A DNA stretch of 64,000 nt from Ehretia macrophylla (taxonomy: Eukaryota; Streptophyta; Magnoliopsida; Boraginales; Ehretiaceae): positions 4,924,501 through 4,988,500 of the forward strand of contig CM075768.1 of assembly GCA_037974665.1 (NCBI GenBank), in the 5' to 3' direction. The notes beneath the pieces are model-generated. The model worked only from the letters and a program-made list of their open reading frames with translations. It was not told where the DNA came from and searched no databases. A program made the position numbers and the translations under genes. Below, in pieces: positions 56,838 through 64,000 of this stretch. Within the stretch, counting starts at the first letter, position 1. Each line of letters begins with the position of its first letter.

Positions 56838-56905
56838 AATGGGAGACTCGAACCCGCGCTGTTATGCTGGCAAAACAACTCTTGACCACTTGGCCAAATG
56901 TCATT
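56838..56905 (-). ncRNA. tRNA-like sequence (tRNA pseudogene or SINE head)
   Basis: On the minus strand an A-box-like TGGCCAAGTGG (56886-56896) and a good B box GGTTCGAGTCT (56844-56854) lie at tRNA-like spacing, with TTTTGCCAG between them in the anticodon position. The anticodon loop would be about 9 nt and the acceptor ends do not pair well, so it is not a functional tRNA. The copia LTR ends immediately at its 3' side. Confidence 0.5.
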
Positions 56906-57246
56906 CTTGTTACATGTATGTCAGTATATATTCCTATGTCATTTGTTTGATAGAAATTATGCAAAAATTATTGCTTTCGCTGTGTTTTGAACCTTTAACA
57001 TCTAAGAGATAATTCATATGAGTTTCCATTGGGTTAGCCAGGGACTTGTGTCTAGTGGAAAACTATTTTCCAATTTATTTTTTGAATTGTGTAGTATTTC
57101 CAATTATGATTCTAGTTTAGTATTAATTTTTGCATTATTATTTTTGATTGAAGGAGAATGAAATAAATAATTCACTGGAAATAAGAAAAGTGAAAAAGAA
57201 AGATTTACCAGCATATCTTACTTCTATAAAGATGAAATGATGCCCT
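56906..57246. other. Intergenic, nothing recognised
   Basis: AT-rich sequence with stops in all frames; no repeats shared with the rest of the window. Confidence 0.4.
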
Positions 57247-57636
57247 AATATATAGTGTTATAGGGACCAAAATGAATCATTTTGAAACATTGTGGACTAA
57301 AATGAATCTTATTGAAATATTGGGGACTAAAACGAATCTTTTTGATACATTGAGGACTAAAACGAATCATTTTGAAACAATGAGAACTAAAATGAATCTT
57401 TTGCAAAACATTAGGGATGTAATTGAACTTTGTTGCGAATTGATGAAATTGCCCTTCAAAGACTGGTCACGTGACACGCACGTGACTACTATTTTTTTCA
57501 AGTTAACAGTTGGTTTGACGATAAGGACCAGTTTGAGTCTTTTGGAAAACATTGGAGACTTTTTTGAACCTTTTGAAATAATAAGGACTAAACTGAATCT
57601 TTTAAAAACAATGAGGACTATTCATGCTATTCTCCC
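57247..57636 (-). repeat. Repeat block related to the MITE at 57758, inverse orientation
   Basis: About five ~34-bp units of GGACTAAAATGAATCTTTTTG type at 57250-57415, then a unique part with TCACGTGACACGCACGTGA (57466-57484), then further units, ending GCTATTCTCCC at 57636. In reverse complement this follows 57758-58140 step by step (including the CACGTGCGTGTCAC core and CTTTGAAGG), but no matching left terminus is present. Probably a partial or rearranged copy. Confidence 0.65.
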
Positions 57637-57757
57637 TAAGTTGTGTTATGTTATGTTTTTTCTATGAAAATGGCAATTTTTTTTCAAATAAAATAACCAT
57701 AAAGTGGAATGAAAAGTAGAAGTGGAGAAAAAGAGAAAAACAGAATCATAATTAAAA

Positions 57758-58729
57758 GGGAGAATAGCATGAATAGTCCCTATTGTTTCAAAAAAATCAG
57801 TTTAGTCCCCATTGTTTTAAAATGTTCAAAAAGGTCCTTAATGTTTTTCAAAAGATTTAGTTTAGTCCCCATTATTTCAAAAGGTTCAAAAAGATCCTCA
57901 ATATTTTTTAAAAGATTCAGTTTAGTTCTCATTATTTCAAAAGGTTAAAAAATGTCCTTAATATTTTTCAAAAGATTTAGTTTAGTCCCCAATATTTTTC
58001 AAAATGTTCAAAAAGATCCCCCAATAATTTCTAAAAGACTCAAACTGGTCCTCACTGTTAAAACAATAATTAACTTTGACAGAATAGTAGCCACGTGCGT
58101 GTCACATGACAGTCTTTGAAGGACAATTTTGATAAAAGAAATATATATATATTTTTTAAATTTGAATTACGTGACCATTACAGATTATGAATTATCCTTT
58201 TAATTTCCATTCTAATGGGCCAAATTTTATGAAATTTGGACAAAAATTGAAGGAGTTACGATTTTTAAAAGATTATGCATAATTTGTAATTTTTTTTTTC
58301 AATGGCATGAGGAAGAAGATAACCTCATACAACGTTATTTTGCATATTACTAGTGAAACAATTAAATTATACCATGTGTCAGACTGTATTATAAAAGAGA
58401 GTCTGTCAAAGTAAATAGTTATTTTGATGGTGAAGATCATTTTGAGTATTTTAGAAAGTATTGAGGATCTTTTTGAACATTTTAAAATAATAAGAACTAA
58501 CTGAATCTTTTAAAAAATATTGAGAATATTTTTGAACCCTTTAAAAAATATTAAGAATCTTTTTAAATTTTTTAAAAAATATTGATTACCTTTTTAAATA
58601 TTTTAAAATAATAAAAACTAAATTAAATTTTTTTAAAAAATATTAAGGACCTTCTTAAATATTTTAAAACAATAAAGACTAAATTAATTTTTTTTTAGAA
58701 ATAATGAACACCATTTATGCTATTCTCCC
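57758..58729. mobile_element. MITE-like element, 972 bp, 8-bp target duplication
   Basis: Termini GGGAGAATAGCATGAAT ... ATTTATGCTATTCTCCC are inverted repeats. AATTAAAA flanks both sides (57750-57757, 58730-58737). The arms consist of ~35-bp units of (TTTAGTCCxxATTxTTTxAAAA) type, inverted in the right arm. There is no transposase frame. An 8-bp duplication is usual for hAT elements, though the termini are not diagnostic. Confidence 0.75.
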
Positions 58730-58737
58730 AATTAAAA

Positions 58738-59067
58738 CGCTAAACTCTTTTTTAATCCTTCTTTGTTTTTCAGTAAGTAGTGCTCTGAATTAGTAGTAGA
58801 GTAGGATCAAATTCAAAACACACACAGTAATCATATTCAATTTAAAACCCTTCCCCGTTCCCCCAAAGTCGGTCTTCCTTTCCTAACTTGCTCCCATTTC
58901 TCTCCCTCCTCTCTCTCTCTTTCTCTCTCTCCTTCTCCCTCTCTATATATATACACACACAATAGAAGCAGATATATACATACGTAATATATATTTCATA
59001 TATAGATAGAAAACGCATATACTAAATTATTATTTCAAAGCTATTCGGGGTTTGGTGAAAGAAAAAG
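58738..59067 (+). promoter_or_regulatory. Promoter and 5' UTR of the GIP1-like gene
   Basis: Between the MITE and the ATG lie a pyrimidine-rich tract with (CT)n at about 58905-58940, TATATATATA at 58944-58953, and then ~115 bp to the start codon. CT-rich tracts just upstream of or within plant 5' UTRs are common. Start site not determinable by eye. Confidence 0.6.
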
Positions 59068-59289
59068 ATGAGCAGCAGCAGCAGCAAGAAGGCGGCGGCA
59101 GCAGGCGGAGCAGTGGCCGCGATGGGTAGAGTTTCAATCCCGAATAGCGTGAGAAAAACGATCGAGAACATAAAAGAGATCACAGGAAATCATAGCGAAG
59201 AGGAGATTTATGCAGTGCTCAAAGAATGCTCTATGGATCCCAACGAGACCGCTCAAAAACTCCTCTTCCAAGGTCCCCTATTTTTCTTT

Positions 59290-59322
<33 letters not shown>

Positions 59323-60517
59323 GTATATATGTGTGTGTAATGGTGATGTGAGGTTGGGGGTATAAATGTAATTTGCGATCTGTGGATGGGTTTGATTTTC
59401 ACAAAAGATTTGTGAGGTTCTTTTAACCTTCTGTAATAGAAATGTCAATTAAGAGTTTCTAATTTCTGCTTTCTTTTTGGCCAAAAATTCAAAATTTTTA
59501 TTTTAGGCTTTTTGATGGGTTTATGCCTTTTGATGTGATCTTATCATGCACAGTTTTTGCTCCAAAAAGAAAGGGACTTTTTTTTTGAGAAGTAAAAAGA
59601 AGAAAGGGACTTTAGTGAGGGTTTTTGTCTCCATCCATCTATTGACAAGTCCTTAATTCTTATAGCTTTTACTTTTTCCTGCTCACTTGGATCCAAAGAA
59701 GAAGGGTCGGATGCACTTTGAGTCTACTGTAATATTTCTGCAAAAAGATAGCATCTTGTCTTTCCACTATTTCTGTCTTTGCTGTCGTGGTGATGAGTAA
59801 AGACAGTTTGGGCTGAGGCGCCATGTTGTGGTGGCATAAGGTTTAAGCTGACTGACGTCCTCAGAATTTAAGTTGTCTAGTTCAACTTCCATCTGCAAAT
59901 GTGGAACTTTTCGTGCTTGAATGCCTGTTGGGACACTTTTGATACTTTATTCAGAATAATCCGCTAATTGTTGTTAATGAATGAGTGTCTCTGGTTGTGT
60001 GTGGACAAGGGAGAGAGCAGTACAGGTTAGACTTTTGTGGACGGTTGAGTAAACTGTGAGGGTGACATAATTGTAGTTGTGCTGTATGAGTTTTGTTTCT
60101 TTGGATGTCTTTGTTGCCTTTCTACTATGTCAATTGTGTTGGAATCATAATTCACTAGCATTAATTGATATAGAACGGGCACATTCTCAAAAGAGAATCT
60201 TCTCTGGTTGTGCTTTAGCTTTAAGGTGTTGTGTTTTTTCTGGTCTCATGAATTTTCCACCTCCGAATGTTTGAATAATTGATTCCTTTTTTAAACAAAA
60301 TGCTGCTTCAATTTCATGAGTTTGATGACTGGTCTGGTTTACTATTATGCCATTTTTTGACCGTTTTTCTTCCTCTGCCTCCACATCCTCATCTTTCTCC
60401 TTTTCGTGATTGATTTCATTATCTTTCATTTAAAAACTTGGTATCACGTATTTTTCTATTTTTTGTTTTATAGATACATTTCATGAAGTTAAAAGGAAGC
60501 GTGATCGGAGAAAAGAG
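59068..60517 (+). CDS. GBF-interacting protein 1-like, GIP1_N (DUF1296) domain, exons 1-2
   Basis: Exon 1 is 59068-59272 (68 codons plus 1 base), donor AAG|GTCCCC. Exon 2 is 60474-60517, acceptor TTTTATAG|AT, donor GAG|GTACGT. Spliced, they encode an Ala/Ser-rich start (MSSSSSKKAAAAGG), then RVSIPNSVRKTIENIKEITG, NHSEEEIYAVLKECSMDPNE, TAQKLLFQ|DTFHEVKRKRDRRKE. This is the start of the plant GIP1_N domain, a UBA-like helical fold in proteins first described as interacting with G-box binding bZIP factors. Splice phases agree (G|AT gives Asp). Reading on past 59272 enters the intron ((CT)n(AT)n). Exon 3 is not in the window, so intron 2 exceeds 3.4 kb or the gene is interrupted. It is the only convincing host gene here. 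Confidence 0.9.
59273..60473 (+). other. GIP1-like gene intron 1
   Basis: 1201 bp, GT..AG. It begins with a (CT)n(AT)n microsatellite (59291-59330). T-rich as usual for plant introns; no transposon recognised. Confidence 0.8.
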
Positions 60518-60719
60518 GTACGTCTTTTCTTAATTTATTCATATGCTTTTTGCCTTGGTGCTTACGAGGGTCTGTTTTTCTAATATATGGTGATTTCAAT
60601 GAGCTCATGGAAATTCTTTATTGATGATGGTGAAAGGTTTTTATTCATGGTTATGGTGCAATGTTAGCCATGATCGTTAGGGGCTGAGTACAGATCAATC
60701 GTGTGGTGCCCAATCCCTA

Positions 60720-61175
60720 ACACCTTGTTTGGATTTAGGGGCGAAATCTAATAAAGGAAAGGAAAGGATAGACTTATAAAGGAAAGGAGAAGCAATGATA
60801 AGATCTTGTTTGGATTGGAGAATTTTATAAAAGAAAGAATCATAAAGGATTATGAATTTCCTGCATTTGGATTAGAAAGGAAGTGGTTGTGTACAAATTG
60901 ACTTTTATGTCCTTTTCAAATCTTCCTTCTTCATGTGGTGAATATGGGACGAAGGTCAAAATAGTCATTACAAAACTAATAAATTTCTATTCCCCGTATT
61001 TGACCCCAATTTGGGATTATCTAAGTTTGGGGTATTGGAGAGAGGGTATAGGAAGGATCACACCAATGCCTCCTATACCCCATCCATCCTTTTCCTCCCA
61101 AGCCATACAAGGGGAGAGACTAAACCCGTACCCCCACTACCGTTCCTTTCCTCCCATTTCCCTCAACCCAAACTA
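60720..61175. mobile_element. Probable MITE in intron 2
   Basis: Ends CCTTGTTTGGATTTAGG and, in reverse complement, TTAGTTTGGGTTGAGG form imperfect terminal inverted repeats around ~450 non-coding bases. A TAA trinucleotide lies at either side, compatible with a Harbinger/Tourist-type element, but the edges are approximate. Confidence 0.5.
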
Positions 61176-62170
61176 ACTGTAAAGGCTAGGGATAGAGCTT
61201 GGCTACCAGAGAGTTGACTAGTACAAATAAGCCATTAACTAGTCTAGAACGAGTAGCAACAACACGTACCTATAACATGGGATGTAACACACTAGTCCAT
61301 AATAGGCATAAGTACAACACTTGTGGCTTGAGGCATTCCAGCTATGACCTTGGGTATAGAATAAAGTACCATCCTTGACATTCTTTCCAGCATAATCCAC
61401 AGAGGACCCATACCTTTCTTGACATTCTCTCCAACATAATCTGCAGAGGGCCTATATAACATGTAGATGTCTTGGGTTGGACCTACTTGTTGACGCTCAG
61501 ACATAAGCTTACCCATGTGTGATTGCTTCTTTGAGACATTCAAGTTGGTAGGTCTTGGTTGCCTTCTTGAATTCTTGGTGCTTCATGTGCTACCATAGAG
61601 CCGCATCATCTACGAAGTAGGGACGATATCCTACATGAGCACAATTGCATCAAAGTATTGCTTTATTTGCCTAAAGAAGTTGTTTACCTCTTCTGCTGCT
61701 TGTTTGCAGGCACGCCTACTTCAAGCAATGGTGCCCCAGGCTATTGCCTCTCTAAATGTATCCTAATATTTCCACGTTTTATAAAGACTTTGTCTTGCAC
61801 ATCGTCTTGCACACCTTGTCCCCAGGCAACCTTTTTACGTGCTTGTTGGGCTACTGTCCTTGTTGCACGAGCATGAAGACTCGAGCGCTTAACGTAGGTC
61901 CTCCGTACCTTGTGCCTCTTGGTCATCTTCATGGAACCCAAGCCGCTCGAGCTGCACTTTGAAGTCTATGAGTGCCTGAAGTTTGGTTATGCCCACCGAA
62001 TAGTTAGCATTTACCTCTTGATATTTCTCTGTTTTTGTTTTGTGGCTCGGGTTGAGGGGGTAAGATTTCCTTTCCCTCTCCTCTTGACCAACATTGTTGT
62101 TGTTCTCTAGATTGAAGCTTGACATCCTTCTATTGAGAGAGCGAAGTACAAAAGCCTTGCAACCAACTTG
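61176..62170 (-). pseudogene. Element D interior: leader and unrecognised coding remnant
   Basis: Minus-strand sequence left of a primer binding site. A short frame starts at 62125 (MSSFNLENNNNVGQEERERKS...) and further broken frames follow at 61941-61741 (ARATRTVAQQARKKVAWGQG) and 61543-61292. The position fits gag of an LTR element, but I recognise no gag motif. Stops break it throughout. Less AT-rich than its surroundings. Confidence 0.4.
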
Positions 62171-62182
62171 GCTCGGGTACTA
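62171..62182 (-). other. Element D primer binding site
   Basis: The minus strand TAGTACCCGAGCC directly follows an LTR end (..GTGATACA). It resembles TGGTACCCGAGC-type plant primer sites with G to A at position 2. Confidence 0.5.
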
Positions 62183-62406
62183 TGTATCACGGCCTTGGTT
62201 TTTCCTAGCGCTTGGTGTCTAAATGCAAAGGGCTAACTCAGCCTAACTACAACTTATCAAAGAGAGAATGAGAGATGGAAAGTCTTAGAGGAGGAAAGTA
62301 GAGAGAGAAATTACTCGGAGACTACTACAACCCTTTGATGGTTGGCAAAATGAAGGCGACCCAACCCTTTGTATAGATATTTTTGGTACAATAGATGGTT
62401 AGGATC

Positions 62407-63410
62407 ATAGTTTTCGTAATCGTATGATTCGCGATATGAGTCATACGATTCGGTTCGATTTAGGCAAAAAATGATTCAAATCAATTAGTGAATTGTTAAT
62501 TAAGGTGAATTGGTAAGCGAATCGGAGTAAATCGTGGTGAATCGTGCGATTCACGATACAATTCACGATTCGGGTCAAACTAAAAAATAACCCAAAAAGT
62601 TCAAAAATCAAAAAAAAAAAAAGAACCCATTTCAAGTTTTTTTCAAGCAATATAGAATTAACCCATTATTAAAAAACGTGAACAAACAAAATAAAAAGAA
62701 AATCCCATTTAGATTTAACATTTTTAACTATAATTACAAAATCAAAACATTCAAAACTCAAAAGTTAAAATCCCTAAAAAAGAGAGAGAGAGAACGCTAC
62801 TTATCTTCATCGCGACTGTAAGTGAGTTGCTGCTAAACTTGATCAAAAGTTAAAATCAAAACATTCAAAACTACACATTTAGATTTAACATCAATTTTGG
62901 TTCAATTTTTTTCTAATGTTCATGTTCAAAATAAATTTGTTTGTGATGGTTGTCACAGACCCAAGCATGCTAGGTCACCTTTTCTAGCCAAGAGTAATAA
63001 AAATGTTGTAGTTTTCCATCTTATGCATTGTGATATCTCGGGTCCCCATGGGACACTTCAAATTTTGGAGCCCATTATTTTTTAGGCATTGTTGTTAACT
63101 TAGAAGGTCGATATGGGTATATATCTCATGACATACGAATCAAAAAACTATGACATAATTAATACATAATTGCTTTGGCTACTAGGTACAAGTGAGTTAG
63201 TGAATCACCTAGAAAAGTAACAAAAAACATATATTAATATCCATTCAAAAGAAGAATTTCAACTAAAAACTGTCAATGAAAACATAATATATCAAATATC
63301 ATTTAATTTTAAATTTGTGACCAAATCGATACGATTTACAATTCGATACGATTCAGGATTCAAAAAAATGACATTTCACTTCACGATACAGTTCACGATT
63401 CGACTACTAT
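62407..63410. mobile_element. Mutator-like non-autonomous element (1004 bp)
   Basis: 10-bp direct repeats GGTTAGGATC flank it (62397-62406, 63411-63420). Ends ATAGTTTTCGTAATCG and, reversed, ATAGTAGTCGAATCG are imperfect inverted repeats, and subterminal zones are full of GATTCACGATAC-like motifs in both directions. A 9-11-bp duplication is the Mutator hallmark. No transposase. A piece of copia coding sequence lies inside. Confidence 0.65.
62930..63085 (+). pseudogene. Copia GAG-pre-integrase/integrase fragment inside the Mutator-like element
   Basis: An open plus frame with FVCDGCHRPKHARSPF and VFHLMHCDISGPHG is the conserved block at the GAG_pre-integrase/integrase border of Ty1/copia polyproteins (C-x-x-C-x-x-x-KxxRxPF..HxDIxGP). 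It ends at TAG 63083-63085. Only ~50 residues are present. Confidence 0.7.
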
Positions 63411-63749
63411 GGTTAGGATCATTTTGATTTATTGGCTACAAGTGAGCTTTTGGAGAGAATCTATACAAATATCTAAGGTGTATACATGTATCTAGGATTC
63501 TTTACCTCCTTTACAATATTCCAAACGGTCATCTAGAATGTTCTAGAGAGAGAAACCCATGCGTTTATTGCCTCTTATAGTGCCAAATCATCACCTGCAT
63601 GACGCCTTTGTCTTGAAGGTGGGTGGAAAATGCATGATGGACTATCTTAGATTGGGATCACCCACCGAGGTGGCCAAGCTATCATCATCTATGAATTTAA
63701 TATCACCATGATGGACTATCTTAGGTTAGGATCACCCGCAAAGATTGGA

Positions 63750-64000
63750 ATAGATTGGCTCTCATCCTATGAACCTTATTTGTGATGATCAGACTACAAT
63801 CCATGTTGCGTCAGATATGGTGTTTAACAAGCAAACTGTCAATTTGTGAGACATAATGTGTCTAAGAAAAAGATTGTTACTTCTTTGTCAGTTCAAGTGA
63901 CTAGGACTAACTAGCTGATTTGTTCACCATATATGATGGTCCCTGGGTTGAATCTACGTGTAGCAAGCTGGACTCTTGTGACATATATGCACACCATGTT
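63750..64000 (+). pseudogene. Copia RNase H C-terminal fragment
   Basis: Plus-strand reading from 63769 gives MNLICDDQTTIHVASDMVFNKQT, then in other frames remnants of the (F)V.L and ADLFT..L..CSKLxxxDIYA pattern that closes copia Pol. It is a broken relic running to the window edge, from a different copia lineage than C1-C3 judging by motif wording. Confidence 0.6.

Larger units (their letters stand above)
62183..63745 (-). repeat. Element D LTR (5' LTR), interrupted by a Mutator-like element
   Basis: The plus strand starts TGTATCACGGCCTTGG at 62183 next to the primer site. LTR sequence is taken as 62183-62406 and 63421 to about 63745; the outer end is not recognised. Two direct copies of ATGATGGACTATCTTAG..GGATCACCC (63631-63661 and 63708-63738) lie in it. 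Confidence 0.45.

Noticed and set aside
56838-56905. Functional tRNA gene
   Set aside because: The anticodon loop is about 9 nt and acceptor pairing is poor; it abuts a transposon end.
57250-57415. CRISPR-like array of ~34-bp units
   Set aside because: The units are contiguous and imperfect with no distinct spacers, in a plant nuclear context.
59273-59340. Continuation of the GIP1-like frame beyond exon 1
   Set aside because: The added residues are a translated (CT)n(AT)n microsatellite; a GT donor at 59273 joins in phase to 60474 and restores the conserved domain.
60187-60429. 80-residue minus frame rich in Glu/Lys in intron 1
   Set aside because: Low-complexity complement of a pyrimidine-rich intron; no homology recognised.

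Overview
This window is plant nuclear DNA, almost certainly from a eudicot with a large, repeat-rich genome. It is AT-rich and contains Ty3/gypsy and Ty1/copia LTR retrotransposons with initiator-tRNA-Met-type primer binding sites, plant-type L1 LINEs (DUF4283/zinc-knuckle ORF1; LINE reverse transcriptase), a CACTA (En/Spm) relic, MITEs, and the first two exons of a GBF-interacting-protein-1-like (GIP1_N/DUF1296) gene with GT..AG introns. I cannot name the species. Only that gene, at 59068 onward, looks like host coding sequence; everything to its left is a heap of transposons inserted into one another.

Layout. 1-2587: ORF1-only LINE with poly(A). 2588-12088: decayed minus-strand chromovirus-like gypsy element (A1) with 2.4-kb LTRs. 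12089-13966 and 16988 onward: CACTA coding relics, split by a 5'-truncated LINE (13967-16987) with target duplication. 17155-24090: minus-strand copia element (C1) whose LTR is split by a short gypsy derivative (B1, 18182-21842). 24091-35757: remains of a second A-type gypsy element (A2). Its gag is cut by an LTR fragment, by solo LTR 'a' (25379-27852) and by solo LTR 'b' (28405-34392), and 'b' in turn holds B-family element B2 (29063-32558). 35758-37906: a gypsy polyprotein tail, a B-family LTR and a B-family gag start (B3), stopped by a second ORF1-only LINE (37907 to about 38250). 38251-40498: half of a long LTR 'e'. 40499-55515: copia element C2 (minus) whose LTRs hold solo LTRs 'c' (40909-43513) and 'd' (50529-55223). 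55516-56837: another copia LTR (C3), followed by a tRNA-like sequence. 57247-58729: two related GTCC/GGAC-rich repeat blocks, the second a MITE with an 8-bp target duplication, just upstream of the GIP1-like gene. From 60518 the second intron of that gene runs off the window and carries a MITE, an LTR-element relic (D), a Mutator-like element with a captured copia integrase piece, and a copia RNase H piece.

The elements fall into families that can be compared inside the window. B1 and B2 share the same two large internal deletions (gag capsid; everything after protease), so they look like a propagated non-autonomous lineage of which B3 preserves a longer gag. Two LINE copies share an ORF1 end placed directly before the 3' UTR and poly(A), pointing to an ORF1-only 'half-LINE' lineage. 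The B leader keeps a small hairpin with a paired base change. Most of the damage I could compare with family consensus in the gypsy elements is C-to-T or G-to-A, including catalytic and zinc-binding residues, as expected of methylated, silenced transposons.
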